NCBI RefSeq assembly: GCF_003670115.1
Contig: NZ_QQTY01000001.1
Span: 806,001-870,000, forward strand
Direction of reading: 5' to 3'
DNA from: Natronorubrum halophilum
GTDB taxonomy: Archaea; Halobacteriota; Halobacteria; Halobacteriales; Natrialbaceae
DNA: 64,000 bases
Below, in pieces: positions 17,275 through 26,004 of this stretch (positions are counted from its first letter, which is position 1; each line of letters starts with the position of its first letter). Below the pieces are notes generated by a model that was given only the letters and a program-made list of their open reading frames with translations, was not told the DNA's origin and searched no databases. Both the position numbers and the translations under genes were made by a program.

Positions 17275-19233
17275 TCAGATGTTCGAGACCGTACTGTGCT
17301 CCACTTCGACCGCCTGTGCGTCCTCGTCAAGCAACGCTACGACGAGGTACGGCGCGTAGGACTCGAAGTACTCGATGAGCGTCGCGATCCGTTCGGAGTC
17401 GATCGCCTCGAGCGAGTCGAGGAGCATGAACGGCACCGTCTCGTAGACGTCGTGGACGAGATACCCCGCCAGCGCGAACACGAGTCCGATTACCTCCCGT
17501 TCGCTCTCGCTCAGGTGGTTGATCGTATCCTCGTAGGCCGCACCGTCATCGGTGCTGCGGACGATCTTGAGGTCGAACGACGATCGCGAGACCTTTCGGC
17601 GACCTTCACGAACTTCCCGACTGCTCCGATCGATCCAGACCCGATCGAGGTTGCCGTACTCCAGCGTCTCGAGGAGGTTCTCCATGTGTTCGTTGAACGC
17701 TTCGACCGCGTCGGCCTCGATCTGGTCGATCCGCGTCCGGAGGTTCGTCAGTTCGTCGGTGGTGTCCTCACGACGGGCTTTGAGATCCTCGCGCTCGCCG
17801 AGTCGGTCCTCGATCGAGGCGATCTGGTCCGTGATCTCGTCGCGCTTGCGCTCTTTGCGCTCGAGTTTGAACTCGAGTTGGTTGACCTCCTTGTGCTGGT
17901 CGAGGACGCCGCTGTAGTCTTCCGTCTCGAGATCGTTGATCTCGACTTCGAGGGCATCGATCTCGTCGGTGAGCGCCTCGCGCTCCTCGGTCAACTCCTC
18001 GATGCGGTCGTTTCGGCGCTCGATCTCGTCGTCGATCGACTCGAGGCGCCGCTGGGTCTGGCGGTGCTCGGTTCGGTTTTCGTTGATGCTCGAGAGCGTC
18101 TCTCGTCGGTCGTTGAGTTCGGAACTGATCTCGGAGCGCTCTTCGAGTCGCTCCTGTCGTGCGGTTCGAAGCTGCTCGATCGTCGTTTCGATCTGGTCTC
18201 GGGCGACCGACGACCCACAGGTCCAGCAAGTGACGGTCTCGGAGTCCTCGAGCAACTGCTCCGTGACGGGTTCGTCGTCGTCCTGTTCTGCGTTTTCGAG
18301 GAACGAATCCGGCTCCTCGAGGAGTTGCTCGTTGAACTGGATGGTGCTCTGAAGTTGCGAGATCGCTTCGGAGAGCGTCGCCTTTTCGTCCTGCAGCGTC
18401 TCGATCTCCGCCTCGAGCCGGCTGATCTCCGTCTCGTCGCCCGTCGAGAGCGATTCGAGCTGTGTGCGAACCTCGTCCTGTTCCTCCTCGAGCGCCTCGA
18501 TACTCTCGCGCTCGGTTTCGATCCGGTCGCGGGTCCGCTCGAGATCCGATCGCGTCCCGCGCAGTTCCTCGAGTTTCGTCTCGAGTTCGGATTCTTCCTC
18601 CCGACGCTCCTCGACGTCGACGTTCGTCTCCTCGAGTTCGGCCTGGGCCTCCTCGAGTTCGTCGGAGAGCGTCTCGATTTCTTCGGACACGCGCGTCCGT
18701 TTCGCCTCGAGATCGGGCAGGCGCTGTTCGAGATCGTCGAGTTCGTCGAGTTGCTCGTCGAGTTGACGCTTTCGCTGTTCATACTGTTCGATCTCGCTTT
18801 TGATCGCGTCGATGTCGACCGGACGCATGATCAGTTCGCGGAGGTCGTCGCCGCGAGCGACGGCCTGTCGCGCTTCGTTGGACTCGAGTAAGAACGCGAA
18901 CAGATCGGCGAGTTCCGGGTCCTCGAGGTAGGGGTCGCCGTCGGTGGCTATCGTTCCGTTTCGGCGCTCGAGGTGCCGGCGGTAGGTGTTGTCGCCAAAT
19001 TCGAGTACCGCACTTCCCTCGTTCGCGTCGGCTTTGAGACTCACTTGATCGCTTCCGAGCGCGGCCATAATCGCCTGCAGCAGTGAGGTCCGATTGGTCG
19101 CATTTCGACCGGAAAGCACTGTCACGCCCTGTTGAAAGGAGACTTCGGCATCATCGATACCACCGATATTGTTTACGGAGAGCGTCGCCTCTCCCGGAAC
19201 GTTCCGTTTTTTCGTGTCTAATCCAGTTTCCAT
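17275..19233 (-). CDS. Archaea-specific SMC/Rad50-like protein with zinc hook
   Basis: A 652-residue coiled-coil ATPase. The N-terminal head has SGRNATNRTS (41-50) where a Walker A would read GxxxxGKT, so Gly-Lys is replaced by Asn-Arg. Two long Glu/Arg-rich coiled coils flank TCWTCGSS, a CxxC zinc hook as in Rad50. The C-terminal head has LSESEREVIG (signature-like) and FMLLDSLEAID, where the Walker B Glu is Ser. This fits the haloarchaeal SMC-related family often found beside rdfA. The start METGLDTKK was chosen because the 13 residues before it look non-coding. It lies downstream of rdfA on the same strand. DNA organisation or partition is the family-level expectation. Confidence 0.85.
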   Translation of the reverse strand: METGLDTKKRNVPGEATLSVNNIGGIDDAEVSFQQGVTVLSGRNATNRTSLLQAIMAALGSDQVSLKADANEGSAVLEFGDNTYRRHLERRNGTIATDGDPYLEDPELADLFAFLLESNEARQAVARGDDLRELIMRPVDIDAIKSEIEQYEQRKRQLDEQLDELDDLEQRLPDLEAKRTRVSEEIETLSDELEEAQAELEETNVDVEERREEESELETKLEELRGTRSDLERTRDRIETERESIEALEEEQDEVRTQLESLSTGDETEISRLEAEIETLQDEKATLSEAISQLQSTIQFNEQLLEEPDSFLENAEQDDDEPVTEQLLEDSETVTCWTCGSSVARDQIETTIEQLRTARQERLEERSEISSELNDRRETLSSINENRTEHRQTQRRLESIDDEIERRNDRIEELTEEREALTDEIDALEVEINDLETEDYSGVLDQHKEVNQLEFKLERKERKRDEITDQIASIEDRLGEREDLKARREDTTDELTNLRTRIDQIEADAVEAFNEHMENLLETLEYGNLDRVWIDRSSREVREGRRKVSRSSFDLKIVRSTDDGAAYEDTINHLSESEREVIGLVFALAGYLVHDVYETVPFMLLDSLEAIDSERIATLIEYFESYAPYLVVALLDEDAQAVEVEHSTVSNI

Positions 19234-19342
19234 GTGATGCCGTTGTCCGCCCACATACATAGGTATTGCCACTTCCCCTGCGTGGTGTGCAGTCTCGGTG
19301 GCGAGACTGCGTTGGATTAGCGCCGCATACTATAAATACCTA

Positions 19343-19987
19343 TCAGTTATCGCCCGCACCCAGCTCCTGACAGTTACAGGAGCGCTCGTCGAGCAGGTCT
19401 CTGACGGTGTATTCCTCGAAGCAGTCCTCGCAAGTCACCGTGACGGTGACTGCAACGTTGAACTCCCCGATGTCGATGATCTCGTTGCGTTCCAGTTGGG
19501 CGACCGTATCCGCCGTGACCGCTTCGGTTCGGTTCTGGAGCGCGCCGAGTTTCTCCGTGCTTCGCTCGAGTCGTTCGTCGTCGCTCGGCGTCTCGAGCGA
19601 GGTGTCGAGACAATCCGTCAGGTGATTGTAGACCGTCTGGTGGGAGACGAAGTCCGATTCGATCTGTTCGATGGGGACGCCGTCGCGTTCGAGTTCGTTG
19701 CGGGTCTGAACCTGCGTCCCGCTGCTGACGTCGTCGGTCAACAGCCGGTAGGTGTTTTCGACTTCCCCCTCCTTCGGCGGCAGTCCCGCATCCTCGAGTG
19801 CCGACTCGAGGATGCGCTGGTTTACGTGCGTCGCGAGTTTGCGTGTGCTATACTGTTCGTCCGCGTCGCCGGTCCAGTATGCGATCAGATCCTCATCGAG
19901 ACCCGTAAACGCATACTTGTCAGCGACCCGTCCGAGCTTGCAGCCACAATGGCTCCCTGGTTCGGCTGAATGAGTACGATCGGTCAC
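19343..19987 (-). CDS. rdfA: RdfA family protein (rod-determining factor)
   Basis: A 214-residue protein with the family's opening CKLGRVADKYAF (residues 16-27), a helix-rich middle compatible with a winged-helix DNA-binding fold, and a Cys cluster at the end (CEDCFEEY and SCNCQ) that could hold zinc. RdfA is known from Haloferax as a cell-shape factor. The start is a GTG at 19987, supported by a TATA-like TTTTTATAG about 26 bases upstream. It precedes the SMC-like gene on the same strand with 109 bases between, so the two probably act together. A tripartite palindrome lies just upstream of its promoter. Confidence 0.8.
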   Translation of the reverse strand: MTDRTHSAEPGSHCGCKLGRVADKYAFTGLDEDLIAYWTGDADEQYSTRKLATHVNQRILESALEDAGLPPKEGEVENTYRLLTDDVSSGTQVQTRNELERDGVPIEQIESDFVSHQTVYNHLTDCLDTSLETPSDDERLERSTEKLGALQNRTEAVTADTVAQLERNEIIDIGEFNVAVTVTVTCEDCFEEYTVRDLLDERSCNCQELGAGDN

Positions 19988-20007
19988 TAATTCACCATAG
20001 TCGCCGC

Positions 20008-20020
20008 TCTATAAAAAGCA
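20008..20020 (-). promoter_or_regulatory. rdfA TATA box
   Basis: CTCTATAAAAAGC on the plus strand reads TTTTTATAGAG on the coding strand, about 22-30 bases before the GTG of rdfA, the distance expected for a leaderless start. Confidence 0.5.
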
Positions 20021-20036
20021 TTTGGATACCGAGAAT

Positions 20037-20060
20037 CTTTACAGAGGTATGCTTGTAATT
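20037..20060. promoter_or_regulatory. Tripartite palindrome, site A
   Basis: CTTTACA, GAG, GTAT, GCT, TGTAATT. It matches the shared pattern TTTACA, three bases, GTAC, three bases, TGTAAA with one centre mismatch and imperfect arm ends. It lies about 20 bases upstream of the rdfA TATA box, a position typical for an activator site or an autoregulatory operator. Confidence 0.5.
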
Positions 20061-20408
20061 GTAAACTCCGTAGAATCGACGGACTGCGGGGGATAGTCCG
20101 GTCGTCCGCCGTTCGTCCTCGTTCCGAGTCGGCGTTTAGAAATCCGAGATTCGATTTCACGTTCTATCACAAAACTATCAGCGTAGCGTACTGTGTGTCA
20201 TCCTGGGATTCGGTGAGGCCGGATAGAGTCGCTACACGAGCGGGATTCTTCGCTCGAGACACCGGTTACAGAGGGCTTTTTGTCCGACGGAACCGAAGGG
20301 ATCGCAGCCGCGAATGTGTATCTGGAGATATGAATCCACCGATTCGTACCGTCCCGAAGGTCCGCTATTCCAACGCAGATCTATAACCGGGCCGAGGCGG
20401 TATACTCC

Positions 20409-20543
20409 GTGAAAACGGAACGGACGGGCCCACGAAACGACGCAAAAGCAGTAGCCGCTGCAGAGACAGCGGCGGACGACCGTGGCCTCGCCGCAAACCT
20501 CGCAGTAACGACCAACGAGGGGGTTCTCATCGCGGTTCGCTGA
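20409..20543 (+). CDS. Candidate small ORF, unknown function
   Basis: A 44-codon frame from GTG with haloarchaea-like composition (KAVAAAETAADDRGLAANLA, then VTTNEGVLIAVR). CTATAAC lies about 27 bases upstream of the GTG, compatible with a leaderless start. It could equally be the surviving end of a decayed gene. I do not recognise a family. Confidence 0.3.
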   Translation: MKTERTGPRNDAKAVAAAETAADDRGLAANLAVTTNEGVLIAVR

Positions 20544-20891
20544 ATGGACGGCACAAAGCTGGTCGCAGCCAGTATCGCTCGAGTACGAGGGAAAAGTCGG
20601 CTGCGAAGTCGGGTGCAGCGGTGGAGCCGTCTCGGCCGACGTTGCGGAGAAGCGCGATCGTTACGGCGTCAAAGGATCCCCGTAACGACGCTTCACAGCC
20701 GTATAACGCTACCCTCGGACATTACCCCCGGACGTTCTTCCACCGGCGGACGAACGAGCCGACAACCCTCCCTTTTTCGTCTCGAGTCGCATTGATCCCC
20801 TCACTGCTCCACGCGAGGGTACGCTATGCACGATCGACGGAACCCGTACTGTCCGGTATGACCGATACAACCGAGACGGGAACGAATAATC

Positions 20892-20915
20892 GTTTACGGC
20901 CGTACAAGCGTAAAC
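20892..20915. promoter_or_regulatory. Tripartite palindrome, site B
   Basis: GTTTACG, GCC, GTAC, AAG, CGTAAAC: a perfect 7-base inverted repeat around a palindromic GTAC centre. It lies between rdfA and the 3' end of the rhamnose operon, with no gene start close by. Confidence 0.55.
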
Positions 20916-21152
20916 ACCTGGAAGCCCTGTTCGGATATCCTGTTCGAGAAATCCGAGCACAGCGTTCTACGACACCTCGCACGCTCGCCCACGTTCGTCC
21001 GGTCTGTCCGGATACACTGCGTGTCACTGTACCACGAGGACAGAGTGAATCGCAAAATAACTGTTTGAAATTTTTTATGATATCGCGATCGGTAGAGCGT
21101 TTGAACCACGGTCCGTCGACGCTGACCATCGACCCGGATCAGTCCGTACGCA

Positions 21153-21458
21153 TCAGATCATTCGGTAGACTTCGTCCATCCACTGATCGGAATCGTCGTC
21201 GACGATGATGCCGTCCATCTGTTCGGCCCAGCGAGCCTGCGCGTCGCTCGTCTCCATGACCTCCTTGATCGCCTCCGGATTCTCGAGTTCTAGAAAGCCG
21301 AAGACGTGGCCGTCCTGCTCGAAGACGCTGTAGGTCTCGAGTCCGGCGTCGGAGTCGAGGTAGGCGTCCTCGAGCCAGTCGGGGACGCTCTCGTGAGCAT
21401 CACGGTATTCGTCGCGCTTTCCGTCGGCTATCTGCAGGTGGAACGCGATTCGAGCCAT
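21153..21458 (-). CDS. L-rhamnose mutarotase family protein
   Basis: A 101-residue protein of the RhaM/DUF718 type (MARIAFHLQIADGKRDEYRD), close to the family's usual 104. It would speed exchange between alpha- and beta-L-rhamnopyranose in the cytoplasm and so feed the rhamnose dehydrogenase step. The start at 21458 follows the family; the 26 residues before it in the open frame look unrelated. It is the last gene of a minus-strand set with the LLM oxidoreductase, L-rhamnonate dehydratase and a symporter, which supports the assignment. Confidence 0.8.
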   Translation of the reverse strand: MARIAFHLQIADGKRDEYRDAHESVPDWLEDAYLDSDAGLETYSVFEQDGHVFGFLELENPEAIKEVMETSDAQARWAEQMDGIIVDDDSDQWMDEVYRMI

Positions 21459-21618
21459 GCGTTCTTCCCCTCGAGCGACGTACCCATAGCTATTACGCAG
21501 TGTCCGTCCGCCACGCGCGAGGAACTCGCCTTGCACGAAGCCGAATCGTCCTGCATGCGGTTGGAGCGTTCGAAGACGGGACCGAACCCAAAAATGCGGC
21601 TACGGCGGGAACGGAACG

Positions 21619-22650
21619 CTACCGGAACTGCGGCATCACTTCGTCGGCGAACAGTTCCATCCCGCCGGTGTCGGGGAAGTCGACGAACCAACACTGGAAC
21701 TTCGTGACGCCGGCGTCGATCCGTCGCTGGATCGCGTCGGCACACTCCTCGGGCGTACCCATAATGAAGTACTCGCTGGCGATCTCCTCGGTCGTGATGT
21801 CGGCCTGATCGACGTACTCCTCCTCGAACTGGATCGGGATCATCAGATCGAGCAGTCGCTCGTACTTCTCGGGATCGCGCGTACAGATGACGTGGCCGTC
21901 CCAGGAATACTCGATCTCGTCGGAGTCGCGGCCGACCGTCTCGCAGTGGTCTTCGATGACGCCGATCTTGTGCTCGAGGGTCTCCGGGGTCCCGTTGAAC
22001 ACGTCCGTGTTCCAGATATCGGCGTGCTTTGCGACGAGTTTCAGCGTCACCTCCTCGCCCTGGCCGCCGACGAGGATCGGCGGGTGTGGATCCTGGACCG
22101 GTCCGGGATCGCAGTAGGCGCCATCGATCTCGTAGCGATCGCCCGCGAAGGAGGCCGCCTCGCCGGATTCGGTGGCCCACATGGCTTTCATCAGGCGGAT
22201 GCTCTCGTCCAGGCGCATCAACCGCTCGAAGCCGTCGCGGTACTCCCAGCCGTAGGCCTCGTACTCGGGTTCGTGCCAGCCGGCACCGAGACCGAGTTCG
22301 AGGCGGCCGTCGGAGACGATGTCGAGCGTCGCGGCCATCTTGGCGACCAGCGCGGGGTTGCGGTAGTCGTTACAGAGGACGAGCGAGCCGAGGTTGATGT
22401 CCTCGGTGAGGCCAGCCAGCGCGGACAGTAGCGTCCAGCACTCGTACTCGGCTCTGTCGCGACCGAGCATGAGGTGGTCCGGTGCCCACGCGGCATCGAA
22501 GCCGAGTGCCTCGGCTTTCAGGACGCCCTCCTTCGTCGTCTCCCAGTCGAGTCGCTCGTAACACGGGGTGTCGCGGTGGACGGGGTCGGTTCCCGACTCC
22601 GGCGCGCCCGCGAACACCGGCACGTTGTACTCGAATGTGACGTCGGTCAT
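21619..22650 (-). CDS. LLM-class flavin/F420-dependent oxidoreductase
   Basis: A 343-residue luciferase-like TIM barrel. Family features include FDAAWAPDHLML, NLGSLVLCNDYRNPALVAKM, RLELGLGAGWHEPEYEAYG and VGGQGEEVTLKLVAKHADIWN. The class uses FMN or coenzyme F420; haloarchaea make F420, and F420-dependent glucose-6-phosphate dehydrogenase belongs to it. The gene starts one base after the stop of the L-rhamnonate dehydratase gene, so it is tightly coupled to rhamnose catabolism. A role as the rhamnose (or 2-keto-3-deoxyrhamnonate) dehydrogenase is my inference; the sequence alone shows only the superfamily. Confidence 0.82.
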   Translation of the reverse strand: MTDVTFEYNVPVFAGAPESGTDPVHRDTPCYERLDWETTKEGVLKAEALGFDAAWAPDHLMLGRDRAEYECWTLLSALAGLTEDINLGSLVLCNDYRNPALVAKMAATLDIVSDGRLELGLGAGWHEPEYEAYGWEYRDGFERLMRLDESIRLMKAMWATESGEAASFAGDRYEIDGAYCDPGPVQDPHPPILVGGQGEEVTLKLVAKHADIWNTDVFNGTPETLEHKIGVIEDHCETVGRDSDEIEYSWDGHVICTRDPEKYERLLDLMIPIQFEEEYVDQADITTEEIASEYFIMGTPEECADAIQRRIDAGVTKFQCWFVDFPDTGGMELFADEVMPQFR

Positions 22651-22651
22651 G

Positions 22652-23857
22652 TTACTCGACGGCGAAGTGTTCCAGCGCATCGTGATTCAGCTGGGTACTG
22701 ACGCCGGGTTCGTCCGGGAGCGGAATCGACCCGCTCTCGGGCGAAGGTGGGTTCTCGAAGATCGCGTCAGCGTAGGTCGACTCCTTCTCTTCTTGCTGTT
22801 CTTGGAACCATTCCGGAGTCGGAAAGTACTCCGCCATGGGCATGTTCGTGTGCGCCGCGATGGCGTGCAGCGTCGGATTCGTGCCGGCGTGCGGGATCAC
22901 GGGCACGTCGTGGACTTGGGCCATGTCGGCGACCTTCATCAGTTCCGTGATGCCCCCAACCCGGCCGACGTCGGGCTGGAGGATGTCGACGGCCTCCGCT
23001 TCGAGGAGGTCCTCGTGACCCCAACGGGTGAACTCGTGCTCGCCCCCGGAGATCGGCATCGGCGCGGCTTCGCGAACCTCGGCGTAGCCGTCGATGTCGT
23101 CGGCGATGACCGGCTCTTCGACCCACGCCATGTCGTACGGCTCGAGGCGATCGAGCATCTTCTTCGCGTAGCGGACCGACCAGCCCATGTAGGCGTCGGC
23201 CGCGATCTCGAGCTCGTCGCCGACGGCGTCGCGGACCGTCTTGACGACCTCCTCGTTCTCCTTCATCCCCGAGCGGCCGGCCTCCGGCCCGTGAAGGAAG
23301 CGCAGTTTCACGGCGTCGAAGCCCTCCTCCGCGTACTGGATGGCCTCGCGTTCGAGCGTCTCCATGTCAACGGGGTGGAGGTTCGACGCGTAGGCGGGGA
23401 TCTCGTCTTTCGTGGGGCCGCCGAGCAGCTCGTAGACCGGTTTATCGGCTTCCTTGCCCGCGATGTCCCACAGTGCTTGATCGACCGCGCTGATCGCCAT
23501 GACGGCGACACCTTTCCGACCGAAGGGGAGCGTCGCGCGGTACATCTGCTCCCAGAGTTTCTCGCGCTGGGTGGGATCTTCGCCCATCACGATCTTCGAG
23601 AGCGTCTCCTCGACGACGGTGGCGATGGCGCCGGTTCCCCAGTTACCGACGCCGACGCCGGTGATCCCGGCGTCCGTCTCGACCTCGACGACAACGTCGC
23701 CCACGGGACCCATCCACTTACGGCGTGCCTGGGGGTTCTCGCCGTCAACGTTCCGGTACTCCTCGTACTTCGACATGATCGTGACGAGGGGGAACTCGAT
23801 AAACTCGCCCCACGACTCGTTGCTGATCTTGGTTGCAGTGACGTCTGTGATTTCCAT
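22652..23857 (-). CDS. L-rhamnonate dehydratase (enolase superfamily)
   Basis: Dehydrates L-rhamnonate to 2-keto-3-deoxy-L-rhamnonate. The 401-residue protein has the mandelate racemase/enolase layout: capping domain, then a barrel with metal ligands in AADAYMG (Asp), WVEEPV (Glu) and ISGGEHEFTRWG (Glu), and the catalytic His in IPHAGTNPTLHA. The GGEHEFTRWG stretch is characteristic of rhamnonate dehydratases. The ATG at 23857 was preferred to a TTG three codons earlier. Its context with a mutarotase, lactonase and FAH hydrolase in the same window fits the oxidative rhamnose pathway known from Haloferax. Confidence 0.9.
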   Translation of the reverse strand: MEITDVTATKISNESWGEFIEFPLVTIMSKYEEYRNVDGENPQARRKWMGPVGDVVVEVETDAGITGVGVGNWGTGAIATVVEETLSKIVMGEDPTQREKLWEQMYRATLPFGRKGVAVMAISAVDQALWDIAGKEADKPVYELLGGPTKDEIPAYASNLHPVDMETLEREAIQYAEEGFDAVKLRFLHGPEAGRSGMKENEEVVKTVRDAVGDELEIAADAYMGWSVRYAKKMLDRLEPYDMAWVEEPVIADDIDGYAEVREAAPMPISGGEHEFTRWGHEDLLEAEAVDILQPDVGRVGGITELMKVADMAQVHDVPVIPHAGTNPTLHAIAAHTNMPMAEYFPTPEWFQEQQEEKESTYADAIFENPPSPESGSIPLPDEPGVSTQLNHDALEHFAVE

Positions 23858-23973
23858 AGTAGTCAATCCCGATAGATTCGTGTCGAGATGTGAGAAACAG
23901 CCATATAAGTGTTTGCGATATCGGCTGGATTATCGGCTGCACCGACCGAGAATCTTCGAGTCGGGGCGACCGA

Positions 23974-24243
23974 TTAGAAGATATCTGCGCGGACGAGCAG
24001 TGCGAGTGCGACGACCACGTATATCGCACCACTGATGAGATTCATGGCCATGGGGTTCCACGGCGCGTCCGACGGCATCTCGGCGACCAGCGGCGTAATG
24101 AGAACGAGCAGACCCATGATCGCGATGATCGTGCCGGCGTACAGATCGATCGGAAGATCGTACCCGTCGGCGTCGGATTGCGCTCGAGTCCGCGAGTCGT
24201 CTATCGGTTCGTCCTGGGTCTGCGTGATGGATCGGTCTGTCAT
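23974..24243 (-). CDS. Small two-helix membrane protein linked to the symporter
   Basis: An 89-residue protein with a charged N-terminus of about 33 residues and two membrane helices (AGTIIAIMGLLVLITPLVAE and GAIYVVVALALLVRADIF). Its ATG lies 4 bases after the symporter stop, so the genes are co-transcribed. The DAPWNPMAMNLISG loop recalls SPW-repeat proteins, but I am not confident of that. It may be an accessory subunit of the transporter. Confidence 0.7.
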   Translation of the reverse strand: MTDRSITQTQDEPIDDSRTRAQSDADGYDLPIDLYAGTIIAIMGLLVLITPLVAEMPSDAPWNPMAMNLISGAIYVVVALALLVRADIF

Positions 24244-24247
24244 GGGT

Positions 24248-25879
24248 TCACACCTGGAAGAGGAGGATCGCGACGATGAGCAAGGCGATTCCGACCGAGA
24301 CGGAGACGGCCGCGATTCGTTTTACGCGCGGACTGAGGGTGGCGGAGTCGTCGTCGAGCGCCGACTGGACGAAGTTCGTCGGCGTCTCGTGGTCTTTCGG
24401 CGCGGTGAGGAGGCTCCCGACCACGACGACTCCCGTCACGAGCAACAGGGAGTAGAGCGATCGGGAGTACAGCGCCTCGTGGCCGAGTTCGAATCCCATG
24501 TACACGCTGACGGCTAAACCGATCGCGATGCCGAGTATCGCGCCCGTGCTCGTCGACCGATCCCAGAGCCCGCCGACGATGGCCACGGCGGCGAACGTCG
24601 GCATGATCGTCGCGAGGACCGATTGCGCGACGAGGTACATGGAATCTTCCAGCGAAAACATGTACGCAACGCCGATGCAGGCGACCATGAACACGACGCC
24701 CGCGATACGGCCGATCCGCACGTAGTGTGCCGGGCTCCGGTCCGGCGCCACGTACCGGCGGTAGATCCGCTCCGTAAAGAGCGTCTGGAAATTGTTGAGC
24801 TGCGAGTCGACGCTCGAGAGGACGCCGGCGATCAGTCCGACCACGACGACGCCGTACAGTCCGGGCGGCATGACGTCGTTGATCAGCATCGGCATCGCGT
24901 GGTCGGCGACGTCGAGGTTCGGGTACAGAACGGCGGCGGCGAGACCCGGAAGGAGGATGAACAGCGGGACGAGGATGGCGTACCAGATGCTCGTGTACAG
25001 GTACCCGATCTGCGCGGACTCCGCGTCCTCGGCCGACAGCGGCCGCTGGAGGATCTGCGATTCGGCGCTCCAGTAGGAGATCGCGGACGCGAGGAACCCG
25101 AAGTACAGCAGGAAGACGGCGATCGGACCGTCGACTGGGAACTCGGCGGCCAGCGGGTGATCCGAGGGCGTCATGGACGCCTGGTGGGCTTCCAGGCCCT
25201 CGATCAGCCCGGAGATCCCGCCCACCATGTACAGCGTGACCGGAAGCAGGAGGACCAGCGGGACGAACATGAGGACGAACTGTATGGTGTCCGACCCGGC
25301 GACGGCGCCGAACCCGCCGAGAATCGTGTAGGCCGTTCCGACGACGATGATCACGCCCATCGACAGCCAGAGGTTCCAGCCCAGTAGTGTGTTCAAGACG
25401 AGCGACCCGGCGTAGATGTACAGGCCCATGTTGACGAACATCCAGACGAACGTCCAGATGAAGTCGTACGCGTCGCCGACCGGTCTCGAGAACCGTCGGG
25501 TGAGCCATTCGCCAAGCGAGAACGCCTGTATCTGTCTGATGAACGGAATTATCGCGATCGTCGCCAGCACGATGGCGATCGCGTTCGTGATGGGGCCCAG
25601 CAGGACGATGATCCCGTACGCGTACGCGAACCCGGCGAGACCCAGGAAGTCGTTCGCGTTCAGATTGGTCGCGACGGTCGAAAACGCCTGAACCGACGGC
25701 GGCAGCGACCGGTCCGCGAGGAACGTACTCGCCGAGTCTGCGGTATTCTGGCGCATGTAGGCGCCGAATACGATCAGACCGAGCATGAAGACGCAGATGG
25801 CCATCCATTCGGTAAGTACGAGCGTCTGTCCGCCGATGCCCTGGAGTGGACGAAGCCGTATCGTGTTAATTATACTCAT
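24248..25879 (-). CDS. Sodium:solute symporter (SSS family), probable sugar or uronate importer
   Basis: A 543-residue carrier with about 13 membrane helices. SSS features include NLNANDFLGLAGFAYAYGI, GGFGAVAGSDTIQFVLM (the GGxxAVxxTDxxQ region) and GLIAGVLSSVDSQLNNFQTL near helix 8, which includes sodium-site residues. The start MSIINTIRL at 25879 lies about 30 bases after a TATA-like TTTTTATTATGG. It is the first gene of the unit leading to the rhamnonate dehydratase, LLM oxidoreductase and mutarotase, so L-rhamnose or a related acid is the likely substrate (inference from context). Confidence 0.88.
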   Translation of the reverse strand: MSIINTIRLRPLQGIGGQTLVLTEWMAICVFMLGLIVFGAYMRQNTADSASTFLADRSLPPSVQAFSTVATNLNANDFLGLAGFAYAYGIIVLLGPITNAIAIVLATIAIIPFIRQIQAFSLGEWLTRRFSRPVGDAYDFIWTFVWMFVNMGLYIYAGSLVLNTLLGWNLWLSMGVIIVVGTAYTILGGFGAVAGSDTIQFVLMFVPLVLLLPVTLYMVGGISGLIEGLEAHQASMTPSDHPLAAEFPVDGPIAVFLLYFGFLASAISYWSAESQILQRPLSAEDAESAQIGYLYTSIWYAILVPLFILLPGLAAAVLYPNLDVADHAMPMLINDVMPPGLYGVVVVGLIAGVLSSVDSQLNNFQTLFTERIYRRYVAPDRSPAHYVRIGRIAGVVFMVACIGVAYMFSLEDSMYLVAQSVLATIMPTFAAVAIVGGLWDRSTSTGAILGIAIGLAVSVYMGFELGHEALYSRSLYSLLLVTGVVVVGSLLTAPKDHETPTNFVQSALDDDSATLSPRVKRIAAVSVSVGIALLIVAILLFQV

Positions 25880-26004
25880 TCCGCGTTTCCACAGCCAACA
25901 CACTCCATAATAAAAACTCGTATTGTCGTTCAGGTATTGATCGTTCGTTCAGAAGAGGAGCCGCCACCGTGAAGCGGGATCGACGCACGAACGCCGGAAC
26001 GTTC

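Larger units (their letters stand above)
20061..21152. other. Long intergenic region between rdfA and the rhamnose operon
   Basis: About 1.1 kb. It contains the candidate small ORF (20409-20543) and palindrome site B, listed separately. Other frames (20195-20386, 20621-21208) are Arg-rich with poor codon bias and are not called. The AT-rich run near 21060-21090 may serve as a terminator or promoter, but I see no clear hairpin. Confidence 0.45.

Noticed and set aside
20621-21208. A 195-codon plus-strand frame between rdfA and the mutarotase gene
   Set aside because: Arg/Thr-rich, no promoter, no codon bias, and it runs into the mutarotase gene on the other strand.
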